64,000 nucleotides of DNA. Origin: Gambelia wislizenii. Lineage: Eukaryota; Chordata; Lepidosauria; Squamata; Crotaphytidae. The DNA lies in assembly GCA_030847615.1 (NCBI GenBank), contig JAUMIR010000003.1, positions 34,408,501-34,472,500 of the forward strand. Reading direction: 5' to 3'. Every line of letters begins with the position of its first letter. Positions within the stretch are counted from its first letter, which is position 1. The translations under genes and the position numbers were made by a program. Of the stretch, positions 1 through 12,503 are shown piece after piece. A model generated the notes under the pieces. That model was not told where the DNA came from. It saw only the letters and a program-made list of their open reading frames with translations, and did not search any database.

Positions 1-142
1 GTAAAATATTCTGATCGTTGATCGTGAGTAAAATATGACGGTCAAATGCAAAATATGACAGTCAAACGGACGCCCTCTAGCGCTGCAGCCTCACAACCTG
101 GCGAGGCTGCTAGCATTATTTTTTGTTTGTCCGAAAAAGTCC
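1..142. mobile_element. Harbinger-like MITE, one end, truncated by window edge
   Basis: The right end reads TTGTCCGAAAAAGTCC, the reverse complement of the GGACTTTTTCGGACAA terminus of the palindromic element at 16853-16942. The two also share the subterminal GGCGAGGCTGCTAGC-type sequence. A short tandem motif (AAAATATGAC followed by GTCAAA) occurs twice near the left edge. The other end lies outside the window, so length and target duplication cannot be judged. Confidence 0.6.
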
Positions 143-1567
143 TCTGGTACAAAATTTTCTGTTAAAGAAGTAATGCCCAGGAACACAGTTACTTCCTTAA
201 CTGAGGAATTCTTGTATTTGATGCAGCAGCAGTCAAAATATTTTGCAGAGTTCTGGTCTTTATCTGACTTTAAAAATATCATTTTAATAATGGTGACAGC
301 ACTATTGGTACTGTCTCCAAAATGGAGTCAAGTTGCAGCCCAGAAGGACAATTCTGTATACCAAAACATGGGAGGGAGATCTTGTCTGATACATCAAAGT
401 TCTTGGATGGGATCTTACCACCTTGTTACTCAGATGTTCTTCAGTGTCTTAACATTATCAAGATTTTAGCACACCAGCCTATTTTCCTGCACCAATCATG
501 TTAGTAAAGCAAATGGGAAAATACTGGTTCAGTGTCACACTCCTCTGCAATTGTGCAAGTGTGCTTCTTTGGTAATTCATGGTCCCTTCTGCACCAGCTC
601 CATAACCCCACCGTATGCCCTAATCAGCACGTGTGCATTTTATTTTTTTATTTTCATTTTTTCCATGATTCCATAATTACGGGAAAACAATAAAAAGTAC
701 TTTTATTTTATTGTTTTGCCATAATTATGCAATCACAGCAAAAAATTTAAAAACTGAAAGGCAGAGTAAAAACGACCTCCTTGGGAATAATGAGCGGGGA
801 GGGGGGTCAGAGAAGGGGAAAAGAGGAGAATCACACACCCCATGCCATATGACTGCCATCGTAGCATTACAGAAGGGACCTATCGCACCAGGGGGGCTAA
901 TGGAATAACAGCAATATTGGGAGCCATTGACAGGTTTTCCCAGTCAATGAAAAGCTGCGCTACTGAAATGAATGAAATGCAAAATAGCAACAGGATAGAC
1001 ACAACATTGTGTGATGAGTACAGGCCAAATACACTAATATCTTGATGTAATTTCATCTTGATGTAAAGTCCTCAGATCCATGCTGCTTTCTCCTTTTACC
1101 AGAAACACATTTACATACTAAATATAGTATTAAATTTTGTCAATTGCAAACAATGATTCTGCAATACAAAATCCTTTCTATTCTTTAGATAATCTTATTG
1201 TCAAAGGAAAAGATTGACAAGGGCTGGATAAAAGACAGAAATGCATAGGATGGGAAGTCAATCTGATGACTTTCTATCTGCCCTTTATTAGGTGGATGTG
1301 GGGCCAAATGTCTAAAGAATTAGAATGGAATGTGAGATTATAAAATATAAAATAATGAAATATCAATAGATCCATGAAGTATAGCAGTATGTCTTGAGAA
1401 AAATTAAAATCATCTTTATTTCCAGGAAAAATTCATTTAATAGTATAGACATAACAGCTATAAAATGAAATGGACTACATGTAAAAGCTATAAAAGAGAT
1501 CTTCAACAGCTAATGTTTAGACTGTTTTCAATGCTAAACATGCATTTTTTTAAAGAAAGAAAAAAGT
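143..1567. other. Non-coding interval, probable intron
   Basis: No exon with credible splice sites or recognisable protein similarity was seen. The ORFs here are short and composition-driven. The only structure noted is the AT-rich hairpin listed at 670-730, and a stretch near 840-905 that resembles the interior of MITEs but has no visible partner end. Confidence 0.5.
670..730. repeat. AT-rich imperfect palindrome (hairpin)
   Basis: The left arm CATAATTACGGGAAAACAAT and the reverse complement of the right arm CATAATTATGGCAAAACAAT agree at almost every position, with a short central spacer. It could be a remnant of a small foldback transposon. No target duplication was recognised. Confidence 0.6.
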
Positions 1568-1780
1568 AACAATCAGAGCATTGGACTCTGGAGACCAGGG
1601 TTCAAATCCCTGCTCAGCCATGGAAACCCACTGGTAACCTTGGGCAAGTAATACTCTCTCAGCCACAGAAGAAGGCAAAGGCCAACCCCCTTCTGAACAA
1701 ATCTTGCCAAGAAAATCCCATGATAAGTTTGCCTTAGGTTGCCATAAGTTGGAAATGATTTCAAAGCAAACAACAACAAA
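1568..1780 (+). mobile_element. tRNA-derived SINE with BovB-like tail (Sauria-SINE type)
   Basis: A tRNA-like head is followed by a B-box-like GGTTCAAATCC, the body CTTGGGCAAGTAATACTCTC and AATCTTGCCAAGAAAATCCC, and a tail CATAAGTTGGAAATGATT ending in CAAACAACAACAAA. This order, with a BovB-type 3' tail and a CAA-rich end, is that of squamate Sauria-type SINEs. The first bases of the tRNA-like head are missing. Confidence 0.85.
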
Positions 1781-2499
1781 TATATACTGTACATCCCTAA
1801 GATGCATATATTACACACACACACCATTATTATATGTCATTATCATTACCATTTGTGTGTGTGCACACACGCACATGTCTGTACAATGAAATGTAATTTG
1901 ACAAGTGTTTGACTAGTCCTTCTTGCAGTACCTGCTGGGGTGGATTCCCATTTTTATGGGAAAAGTTTTGCTAGGAGGACACTCACTGTTCTCCTATATG
2001 TCCTATGCCACAAACCTTTTCAGCAAAGCTCACAGATTGTAAGTGCCCAAAACCAGCAATAGGCGGGCAATATTAAAAATGCAAAGCCTTACACTGTGTT
2101 GCGGTAAGCCCAGCACAATCACTGAAATCCTCTTTAGGAGATTACTCCTGATCGGCTTACTCCTATAAAGCTGGGAGGCTGTCATTTTAAACCATCAGTC
2201 CAATGCTCCCACCCTGTGCTCAGAAGAACTGCATAGGAAATAATGTGGTTTTTTTTAAAACAAAAATTACCTGTTTTGATTTTGATCCCTTCCTTCAACT
2301 AAATTTTCCAGGAGGACCGTTCCTTCAGAGTATAAGCAACAGTCCCAGGAAACTCTATAGATATAATGAGAGATACCAATCCCTCTTCCCCAAATTGACC
2401 AGCATGTGAACAAATCTTCCTGGATTGGTTAGTTCCAGGGAAGGACAAATAATTTTTGTGACATTTATTTATTCATCTATTTATTTATTCATAATATTT
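1781..2499. other. Non-coding interval with a (CA/TG) tract
   Basis: There is a broken CA/TG microsatellite at about 1811-1872 just after the SINE tail, and a TTTA-rich tract at about 2463-2490. No gene is recognised between them. Confidence 0.5.
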
Positions 2500-2960
2500 C
2501 TATCCTACCCTTTCTCCAATGAGCTCAAGTTGGTGTTGTTAACTGCCATCAAGTCAACTTCAACTTATGGCATGAATGAAAGATCTTCAAGCCACCCTAT
2601 CACCAGCAGTCCTGCTCAGGCCTTGGAGACTCAGGGTTGTGGCTTCCTTTGAGTCTATCCATCTAGAATGTGGTCTTCCTCTTTTCCTACTGCCTTCTAC
2701 ATTACCGAGCATTATTGTCTTCTCTAGTGAGTTATGTCTTCTCATGATATGGACAAAGTACACCACTTTCAGTTTAGTCATCTTGGTTTCAAGAGAAAGT
2801 TCAGGCTCAATTTGCTGTAGGATCCATTTATTTGTCTTTTTAGCAGTTCACAATATCCGTAAAACTCTTCTCTAGCAACACAATACGAAGGAGTTGATTT
2901 TCTTCTTATCGGCTTTCTTCACTATCTAACTTTCACAACTACACAGAAAAATTTGAAATA
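2500..2960 (-). mobile_element. BovB (RTE clade) LINE 3' fragment
   Basis: The minus-strand reading frame at 2587-2781 contains IMRRHNSLEKTIMLGNVEGS and KRGRPHSRWID, the typical C-terminal end of BovB/RTE ORF2 just after the reverse transcriptase. The left flank (about 2525-2580) carries the GCCATCAAGTCAACTT type 3' end that BovB shares with the Sauria SINE tail. It is 5'-truncated, with the frame lost to the right of about 2780, so it is a dead copy. This autonomous LINE could supply the machinery that mobilises BovB-tailed SINEs like those in this window. Confidence 0.8.
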
Positions 2961-3097
2961 TGACATGGACAATCCTAACTTTAGCATTCAATGATATCTT
3001 TTGACACTTCAGGATCTTGTCTAGTTCCTTCGTAGCTGCCCTTCAAAGTTTTGGTCTTCTTCTGATTTCTTGACAGCAGTCTCCAAGCTGGTACATC

Positions 3098-3245
3098 TCC
3101 TCTTTGCTTTATCCTCACAACTGCACTGTGAGGCTGATAGAGAGTGAACAATCCAAGGTCATCCAGTGGCAAAATAAAGGAAATTGAACCTATATCTCCC
3201 AAGTGCAGGCAAACACTTTAATGACACCACCACATTGGCTCAATT
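3098..3245 (-). mobile_element. MIR/CORE-like SINE fragment
   Basis: On the minus strand the order is a tRNA-like head with a degenerate GGTTCAATTT box, then CCAGTGGATGACCTTGGATT, then CAGTTGTGAGGATAAAG. This is the arrangement of old MIR-like reptilian SINEs. It is strongly diverged and has no clear target duplication. Confidence 0.55.
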
Positions 3246-4460
3246 ATATAGTAGTTTAGGGGTTGTTGTGGTGGATTTTTTTACCCATATTGAGATTTTA
3301 TTAATACAATTTCATATGTTCATTGCTTAGCTGGATAAACTCAAAGTGGTAAATTAATGCCATCCCCCTTAATGAAAATTCTCAACTGTTGAAGATTGAC
3401 TGAAGTTGAAATAAAATTACTATGAAGTAGAGATTTTCAATTATCTCTTAATTACAGTTAGAGAATTTAAGAGATGCAAAGGCAGCAGCTCAGTTGTGAT
3501 AGTTGAAAAACAGTTTGTGGAATAGACTGAAAACAAGGGGATCAATAAGACTTGAAAGTTAACAATATTAAGAGATCAGAATCAATGTGTTAATATTAAT
3601 TACATTAGTTATGTGTTTATATTTTTAAAAAGCTTAAATCAGAATGGAAAGTAAGTTTTTGCAAATGAAATTTAATATAATTTTGAGTGTATTTTCTTGG
3701 GAATATGGAGGATAGTATTTTTGTTTGGTACGCTGTTTTCTTGACTCTCTTTCACCACTTCTCCTGCATCCTCATCAGAGTTTTGCAGCCAATGGTGTGG
3801 AGGGGGTGATGACTTTGAGGAATAAGCATGAAGCAGCAAAGAAAGGCAAGACAGGAAAAGGAAGCTCATAAAGGGCTGCCTATAATGCAGCGTGTGCATG
3901 TGGCAAAGAAGCTGCAGTGTAGTGAAGAGAAAAGGAGTGGATAGAAAGACAATGGAGATCATCAGATGCTTGAAAAAGCCCCAAAGGCACTCACAAGAAT
4001 GATGTCACTGTACCAGGAACGGGTCCCAATTTCACACGACATTGTTCTCCTGGTGTGCTTGCTGTGTCCTCCCTCCATGCTGAAGTGATGAAAAAGGTGC
4101 CACTTTACATTATATTTATCATTATCCCAGCAGATGGAATGACAAAACGGCTTTTACATCAGTCAGTAGGTGGAATATCCAGTGTCAGGATCTGGTCCTT
4201 ATGCTGTGCCAGTGCTCATTACAACACCATTAAAGCTGTGGATTGTTTTTTACCATTAGAATTTGTGTGTACATGTGTGATTTTGTTTTTATCTCCCATT
4301 TTGACCCATCTAGCCATTGGGGCAACAACCATTCTTCATCTCCCATGACTGGGCAAAAGAACAAACTGTATCTTGTTTCAGAGAAATCTACATTTCCATG
4401 GCTTGCAATATTTTCCAGTAAAGAAAATAGATGCACAAAACCACACATAAATTTGGAAAA
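3246..4460. other. Non-coding interval
   Basis: AT-rich sequence with no recognisable exon or repeat family. The ORFs at 3672-3962 and 4055-4348 have no domain, no conserved composition and no splice context, and are treated as chance. Confidence 0.5.
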
Positions 4461-5312
4461 CATAGAATCATAGAATCATAGAGTTGGAAGAGACTACAAG
4501 GGCCATCCAGTCCAATCCCCTACCATCCTGGAATACACAATCAAAGCATTCCCGACAGATGGCCATCCAGCCTCTGCTTAAAAACCTTCAAAGAACGAGA
4601 ATCCACAACACTATGAGGCAATGTATTCCACTGCTGAACAGATCTTACTGTCAGGAAGTTCTTCTAATGTTTAGGTGGAATCTCTTTTCCTGTAGTTTGA
4701 ACCCATTGCTCCATGTCCTAGTCTCTGAACCAGCAGAAAACAAGCTTGCTCCATCCTCAGTATAGCATCCCTTCAGATATTTAAACATAGCTATCATGTC
4801 CCCTCTCAACCTTCTCTTCTCCAGACTAAACATGCCCAGCTCCCTAAGCCACTTCTTATAGGGCATGGCTTCCAGACCTCCCACCATCTTGGTCACCCTC
4901 GTCTGGACACATTCCAGCTTGTCCATATCCTTCCTGAATTGTGCTGTACAGAACTGGACACAGTATTCCAGGTGAGGTCTGACCAAAACAGAACAGAGTG
5001 GCACTATTACTTCCCTTGATCTAGACACTATATTCCTATTAATGCAGCCTATAATCGCATTGGCTTTTTTAGCTGCTACATCACACTGCTGACTCATGTT
5101 CAGCTTGTGGTCCACTAAGACTCCTAGATCCTTTTTTTATGTACTGCCTTCAAGCCATGTGTCACCCATCCTATATCTGTCCATTTCATTTATACTGCCC
5201 AAATGTAGTATCCTACATTTCTCCCTGGTGAAATTCATTTTCTTAGTTTTGGTCCAGCTTTCTAATCTATTCAGTTCATTTTTTTATTATGATCATGTCC
5301 TCTGGATTATGG
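4461..5312 (-). mobile_element. CR1 LINE, 5'-truncated 3' end
   Basis: The left boundary carries two copies of CATAGAAT, the reverse complement of the CR1 terminal octamer. The minus-strand ORF at 4651-5115 encodes the end of ORF2, with [37 protein letters not shown] and HLNIRRTS. Compared with other CR1 copies here it has frame damage (for example the run after MPYKKWLRELGMF) and lacks the final conserved residues in frame. It is an old, inactive copy, extending to about 5312 with small deletions. Confidence 0.9.
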
Positions 5313-5319
5313 CTACGCT

Positions 5320-5575
5320 TAAATGTATATACATGTGCACACTGCAGTCAATAGGAAAAATGCATAACTTAAAAAATGTGTGAACACATTGTATGTTGCA
5401 GGGGCACTGGAGAAAAATATGCCCAAATTTCCATGTGAGAAGAAAGAAAATATTGCCACCCTAGATGGAACTGGAATGGGATGAGAGTCTAGTGAGATTC
5501 TAGGAAATTGAATGAAAATGAGGCTGACAGATTTTCATATTTCTACACTGACATTTAAATTCTGAAAAAAATCTT
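5320..5575. repeat. Unassigned dispersed repeat, copy A
   Basis: This shares with 7740-8105 the blocks AAATATGCC then TTTCCATGT then AGAAAAAA-type sequence, a GGGAT(TG)GTGAG-like block, and TTTTCATAT then ACATTTA then ATTCTG at the end. No reading frame or terminal repeat identifies the class. It may be a LINE 3' UTR or an uncharacterised SINE. Confidence 0.45.
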
Positions 5576-7189
5576 TTTAGATCTCACACCTGTTACTGTA
5601 AGAGGTGAGGGGTGCTTTGAGACCCATCTGTGATATCAAAGTCTAGATGGGGGAATTATTAACTCAAACAGTATGTCTGCGAGAGGAGGTAACTGTGGGG
5701 ACTTTTTCATCTATGTATACTGGTACTAGCTGCAGAGAACTCCAGTGGAATAAACTATTTTTATTGGAAATAACACAAAAGCATTCACACACGCAACACA
5801 CATTCCCAAGAACCACACAAGGCTATTGAGGAGTAAGGTGGAATGATCAGATACAGGAAGAGATTCAAGGAAAATAGGGTAATAGTTACCAATTTTGAAG
5901 AGCGAAGTACTCAGACAGAAGACTGAGGGTGGCACGGGAGATTTCGATCTGGAAGCACGCCAAAAAAGAGAGCAGCCGGGCTCATACACAGTGGCATATT
6001 TTTCTATTGTTGGGGGGATAATATTTATACCCTGCTTCATATCCTGAAAGGGGTACTTTGGCTAATACAAAGCTTGGATGGGTTTCCCACTGGATAAAAA
6101 AGGAAACTGAAATGTAACTGATTGCTGTTTGTGGCTGGGAGATTGGAATTGATGGATTTATGACAACATCGCATTGCAGGGCAGGAGGGAATTCCGAGGG
6201 GATATTTACTTGGAGTTGGGGTGGAAAGGTCACTTGATTGTTTATGTTGGGTGACTCATTGCTGAGGTGCCCAGAAGGAATTAGCACATAACTTCTTGAT
6301 GGCTTTGTTTACCAGGGGCTTCCCCACAATCCTAGTTTGGGCTTGTTTGCTAAAAATATTTCTAAGACACATTCCTAGGTCCTTGTGACCTCCACTTGAC
6401 CTCTTTTTGGATCACCCTGGTCAACATGACCCCTTCAAAGTGTTTAATATTTCCAATTATGAGATATAGGGATGGGGTAGTAGGGCATGCTAACACACCT
6501 CTAAGTCTATTTGAGCTATTTATAGTAGCTTTCTGCAACCTGGTACCCTCCAGAGACGTGTTTGACTATAGATCCCACTAACTACAGCCTGGGCAGCCAT
6601 TGGCTAGGTTAGGAAAGGCTCTATTATGGTATTGGATTTCTGTCTGAAACAGCAAATTTAAGTAGTTGATAGGGTATGGCAGATGCCCCATTCATTGTGT
6701 TATCATTTTATGCAGCTTGTCCATAAAACCCCCAGAGAAGAATGTACTGCCTGGCTCTGAAAAAAATAACCCGCTGTCTGTGGCTTACAGAAACCATGAT
6801 AGAATATTAAATACCCTGAAAAATCCATGACACCTTCATTTACACTAATCCAGAAGCTCCCCCCGCCCAGCAGTGTAGCCAGAGTGAAAAAAGGTAATAC
6901 AATTAAACCAGTTCCTTTAATGAAGATCTGAGAATGAAGGTTGGGTTTTTTTAAAAGAAAAAAAAAAATGAAAGCCCTGAAAGCTTGCCCCAAAAGAGAA
7001 CAATAATCAAGCAGTTGCTGCTCGTGATGTGGAGAATGCACTTTTTAAAAGACCAGACAATAAATGTCAGATATAATATACGACAGTGATATCTTTTACT
7101 TCCGCTATGGCTCTTTTATTTCCACCCCCCCACACACATCTCTTGCTGTTAACTGTTCATCTCCTATCAGTTTTACCCTCATTGCCAAC
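5576..7189. other. Non-coding interval with a hAT-like fragment
   Basis: Near 6528-6620 there is a degenerate piece of the widespread reptilian palindromic element (TGCAACCTGGTACCCTCCAG followed by GACTATAGATCCCA). The rest shows no recognised exon or repeat. ORFs at 5726-6040 and 5982-6287 overlap each other and lack any domain. Confidence 0.4.
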
Positions 7190-7620
7190 TAGCCTGGTCA
7201 GGCATTAAGGCTGTATTGGCTTAATTAACTGCTACAACTAACGAAGCAGGCAAATTCAGGCATGTCTTATCCAACAGCTCTCATAAATAAGCACGTGGCA
7301 AAAACCGTGTCATTTTTTAACTTGGCAAAAAAGCTACATGGTTTTCAAGTGCAATTTATATCAATTATTTTGCATTTTGTTCCATTGCGCTGTGAATAAT
7401 AGAGCTTTGATTGCTTGTTCTTTATTGTGTGCATACAAACAGCCCTTTCTTTTTGATGGAGGCAACGTACAGTAATGTTGACACTATCAAGATGAACCAA
7501 TCAAAAATATTGACATATTCTATTATGGCATTCATCTGTCAATATTTTCTGTGATCATAAAAGCATTCACTCATCACCGCAAAAAAAGAGCAATTTCCTC
7601 TCTAATTCACAAAAGCCGTC
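7190..7620. promoter_or_regulatory. Candidate conserved non-coding element
   Basis: A repeat-free, AT-rich block with many homeodomain-type cores (TTAATTAA, CAATTATTTTG) and CAAT or AT-hook-like motifs, lying between repeat-rich stretches. Long introns of neuronal genes often hold such blocks. This is inference from composition and absence of repeats only; no conservation test could be done. Confidence 0.25.
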
Positions 7621-7739
7621 TGGAGTGAGATGCAGACGCTCACACAAAAGATAAGGAAGTATTTGGAATTGGGTTATGAACTGAGACACGGAACTATAGA
7701 ATTTACTTGTATTGTGTCAAATTAAGCATGAGAGATATT

Positions 7740-8105
7740 TTTTACATTTGAAGACATGCATTTAAAGACTAATGCAGATGTAGTGTTCTATTCTGGACTT
7801 TCTATTATGTCCATGGGAAATAATGTATGTCTGCTATGCGCATGGGAGATAATGTATGTATATGAAAAAATATGTACAAACCACACTTCATGGGGAAAAT
7901 ATGTAACAATGCATGCACTAGGAAACACAACTACCAAAATATGCCTACATTTCCATGTAGAAAAAAATATATCTCACAACTCAACAGTGAACTGGGATGG
8001 ACCAAGAATGCTGTGGGATTGTGAGAAACTAAAAAAAAAAAAAAAAATGAAACAGAGGTTTTCATATCTGCAACACCAACTTTTAACATTTATAATTCTG
8101 TTCCG
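7740..8105. repeat. Unassigned dispersed repeat, copy B
   Basis: It holds quasi-repeated CATGGGAAATAATGTATGT-like units at 7812 and 7841, followed by sequence shared with 5320-5575 (AAATATGCCTACATTTCCAT and TTTTCATATCTGCAACACCA). A poly-A run of about 18 interrupts it near 8030. The class is unknown. Confidence 0.45.
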
Positions 8106-8722
8106 TGACCAGTGCTGCAGTCCAGTTTGGGAACGGCATTTGCAGAGAGGTCAGGAAAGGAGGCAGATATGGAAGGTCTCTGCATGCTGATGTGCACCCT
8201 GTATGAAGAGGAGCCCAGGCTTCTTGTTCAGGCCTCATTCTCTGCAGTGGTTTCCCTCCCACACCCTCACTCCAATTCTGTGCAAGATTAGCTGCTCGTC
8301 CCAGGAGGTTGAGTAGGATTTTTTGGCTCATTTGTACTATGCACAGCTGGGGGTGGATGGGTGGGAGGTGGGTTGCCTACTTTGCATAGGTTAATCAAGT
8401 TGCATTGGGTGCTGTTCTGCTTGTAAATAGGTTGATCAGTCACAATTGGCATAGATGCTGGAGATGAAGGACATGTTTGTTTGCTCTTGGAGGTTCCTTT
8501 TCAGAGATGGGCCAGGCCAGAGACCTACACTCTAGAGTTATGGAACCCATGTGTAGGATATGTCTGGATCTTTATAGTAAACCAATATTAGCCACCCAGA
8601 GCTGTGAGGCACTGGGAAAGGGTGCTTCTTGGAAGACCATCCTCCACATGTTATGGTGTGACTGAGGGAGAGGAGGGGAAATGTTGTTTCATTCCTTTCT
8701 CTAGGCTGGGATTTTCATCCTA
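8106..8722. other. Non-coding interval
   Basis: GC-richer than its surroundings, with ORFs on both strands at 8083-8331 and 8477-8665 that show no domain. No repeat family was recognised. Confidence 0.4.
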
Positions 8723-9254
8723 GGGTTTATCTACATGTGCCAGAATATGTTGGCTCCCCACGGGTGTATCATGGCTATGGATCACACCCATTCTTCCCCC
8801 ATTCTCTCCACAAAATGGGCCAGAGTTCAGATGCGCACACCTGCCAATTTCTGCAGCCGCTGCCATAGCAGTCTCCCTTGCTCTCCTGGAAGCTAGGAAG
8901 CCAGCCTGACACACATGACCAAGGCCCCCTGTTTGTGACCAGCCTTGGCCACATGCTGCAGGACTTCTTCCTGCTGCGGAAGAGTGATGGCAGATCGGCA
9001 GCAATGGGCTGGCTTGTTGGAATGGGCTCCTGAAGTCTTGCAGGGCCTGGTCGTTTTTTTGCCTGCAGGAACGGTATTATTTTAAAACATTTTATTGGGA
9101 CCTAGCCAATCTTCTCCCTGTCTTATCCCTGTCTTTTCCCTGGGGGTCATGAGGACTGCCCAGGGGCAGAACAGGACAAAAGCCCTGCATTGTCAGGACT
9201 GCAGGACTCTAAGATGTAGGCAAGGTGGGGTATGTTGCCCATGTAGATAAGCGC
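8723..9254. mobile_element. Harbinger-like non-autonomous DNA transposon
   Basis: Terminal inverted repeats are GGGTTTATCTACATGTGCC on the left and, as reverse complement of the right end, GCGCTTATCTACATGGGCAA. The 3-bp flanks are CTA on both sides (8720-8722 and 9255-9257). A 3-bp duplication with G-rich termini points to PIF/Harbinger-type MITEs. ORFs inside have no transposase similarity. Length is 532 bp. Confidence 0.75.
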
Positions 9255-12200
9255 CTAATCTTACAGGCTTTGAGCCTTTAGCTTGAAGTATGTTGCCTCT
9301 GAATATCAGTTTCCCTCTTCTTTTCATTGTCTTTGAATTTAAGACACTGTGCCCCAGTTCAACCAAGCCTTTGTGTCTCCCTCTTTATTTCCTGTCTGTT
9401 TCTACATGATCATTTGTTCCAGACAATGGAGGATGCCTAGAGCTCCCAGGATTATCTTCAAAAGGCACCCCTCCAACCTTGGGCAGATCTGTTGCTGGTG
9501 CATCTATGGCTGTTTTCAAATACCTCTTGAGTAATAAAAGGTGGCATTATTCAACACCATTTGTGTAAGGCCTCACTTTATTTACATATAATTGAAAAGG
9601 AGAGACTGAAATATAGCATGTGGTAGAGATAGCTTACTTTGTTCTGCCATCAAACATTATAGCTGTTTCCTGCTTCTCCTCTGGCAGAAAATGCAGGTTA
9701 GGGCTCTCAGGGATGGAAAGAGAGAGAAAGCATATATACACATGCCTTCCCAAAAAGTCAGATGTATAAATATGAATTTTCTTCTAGAGACCAGGGAGAT
9801 ATAAATTTAACAGCAGTGAGGAAACTTTGTACTGAATGGAACAAAAATACAGCATATTAGAATAATAATATCCCACTATTTATTACAAAGCAAATTGTGT
9901 GTGGCAAATTCAACATATATTAGCATACCATTTTTCTCTCTCTGCTTTTCTATTTAGGCATCAAAAATTCTCCATATTTCCCCAATATGACAAACACCCA
10001 AATTGTAATTCTGTAACAGAATGAATACAATTGCTTATGGATAAACATTATATGCCAATAGAATAATGCATAAGATGTTACTGTTCAAGGGTTTTGAAAA
10101 TACACTGCTGTGGCTTTGGCCACAGAGGAGTATAAATCGAAGAACAAAATTAGAGCTAGAGAAGAAAGGCATAATGAATGCATGCTGCATCTGTCTTAAT
10201 TTATATCTAGAACTCTTTTCTGTTCTGTGATCCAAAGAAAAATGGGCATGTTTACATGGCAAAAGGTCAGTGAAAACTCAACTGGTAAACAAGATTGTTA
10301 CCTAGGCTGCAGTGGAAAATGACTAATAGTATGACATAATGGATGCTTTGTAGGTTCTTTTATGCCATCTATTGAGCAGAATGATGGGCCAGATAATGAC
10401 ATCATTATGAACAGATGTATCCCTTATTATTTGAAATGTCATAGCCTAGAGGTCATGGACTTGTGTGACTTGTGAAGCATATTCAGAGCTAATTGATAGA
10501 TATAAGGTTTTCCCCGGAGGTCACAGATTCTTACAGAATACTATCTTTCTTAACTTATTGAGGAATACTAGGTTGGATAAAGGCTTTAGTCAGATTTACA
10601 ACAGACCCTCTGAAATCATTAGAAGTTATAGATGAATAACTTCAGGGTCATTGATTTGGACTAACTGTAAGTATAACTAAGTTGTAATGTTTATTAGTAA
10701 GGCTGCAATCCTTACTGTATATTCTTCAGTCACCTGGGAGTAAGTCTCGCTAAACTACAGGGCTTACTTCTGAATAGAAATGTATAGGCATACAGTATTC
10801 ATAGCAGCGTTCCAGGTGAAGTCTTATAATGTTTAGCTTCATGTCTTTACTTGTAAAGTCATTAAGAAGGCCCCATGAATATGGCTTAAAATCTTTTCAT
10901 TGTACAAGAAAAACCCGTTAGCTTTCAAAAATGCTGAGTGTGGAAAATGTTAATCATGAATTCTACTTGTGATTACAATTGCATAGCCCATATACAGGGA
11001 AAATGTTTAAACAATATCAAAAAGCTATCTATTTTGATATAGTTAGAATTGCTTAGATTTTGATATAGTTAGAATTGCTTAGATTTCAGAAGAGCAAATA
11101 AAAATTGGCATCTTAAATTCATAACAGCAGGACAAGCTTCTTAAAAAAAAAAGAACACAAAGGATTACTCAACTGTTTTCATTCTTCAGTGTTATAAGTC
11201 CTTCCTTAAGATGCTTATAAGGACCCAAAATAAATAGCTATCTCCTTTGGGAACAAATTTGAACAGAATGTTTTTAGGAGATGCACTGTGCTTTGTATAA
11301 ATCACATATCTAAAATGATGCAACCACGTTTCAATGTTGGTATGGCAACTGGTATTATTAGAATAGAGCTTCTTCTTTTTTTTAAAGAGAGAACTGTATT
11401 AATAAGCTCTCAAGTACTAAAACTCTGGTGACTCAATATTATTTCCTCATTAAAAAAAAATTATGATCATTTTAACATTTCTGTTTCACTAACCTAATTT
11501 TCTTCTCCTACCAATGCTGAACGATCATTAACATCATTGTTTGGGATTAATTAATGGGGAGAAGTTAAAACCTGCTGGTCTCACCTGGACTTGCAGAGAA
11601 TCTGTTGTGTTACTGCCTTTCTCTGTGCTTAGCAGTTTTACAGAAACAACAGACAGCAACAAAAGCTGCTGCAGAAAAAAATTCTTATCACCAAAATTCA
11701 GCAGCTTTTATTTAGTCTACCTCATTTCCAGTGAGTAAAAAATGGTGATTAAAAAGACCCTCAGCATACAGAAAAATGCCTAGAAGTATTTTTATGTTGG
11801 AGTTGATGAGGGTGTCTCAAGGCAATTTTAAATTTAAAAATGCATTTAATATGGATCCCCACAGTAATGAAAAGACACTGCTCAGGATGATGACAGAATG
11901 GTAGACGAAACAGAAGCCCACTGCCGAGGGTCTAATCCACCTCGTTCTTCATCTCAGCTCTCCCTCCCTCTGCGCATATTAGAGCTCATATCAGTTTAGC
12001 TCCTCCTCAATGGCAAAACTATATCTGCAAAGCATAGCAAGCAAGACAGTACAGTCTTGTTTCCATAACTAAGAAAAGGGGGTTCCCCTTTCCTACTTTT
12101 TATCAATTAGCTTTGGCTTAAAAACAGCCAACTTTGGGTTTCTGACTTTCATTGGAAAGAGTATCAGAGACTCTAAATCTGTGAAAGCAGAGGCCTCTAC

Positions 12201-12503
12201 CTCTCTCTGCCCACCTCTTTTCAGTTTCCAGCCTACAGGCAGACAGATAAGCAGACCCATACTTTTAGATGGATGTTTTAATACGACACTGAGGAAAATA
12301 GTCAACCTTTTCTATTTACAAGGCAAAAGTACTGTGTTCAGCTTCCTCCCACCACATCACAATTATCAATAGTTCCTGGAGAAAAAGTAATGTTTGTTCT
12401 CTATCACTGCCACTGTTTCCTCAATCTGCTACATTAGTCATAGGAGATGTCCAACCTATGGGTCAGATGCTCCCTATCTGGCCTGACGACTTCATTATTC
12501 TAA
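9255..12503. other. Long unique interval, probable intron
   Basis: Mostly repeat-free. Small items are a dispersed reptilian fragment at about 10732-10800 (CACCTGGGAGTAAGTC followed by GGGCTTACTTCTGAATAGA), and a tandem duplication at about 11032-11082 of a 26-bp unit beginning TTTTGATATAGTTAGAATTG. No exon could be supported. Confidence 0.5.
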
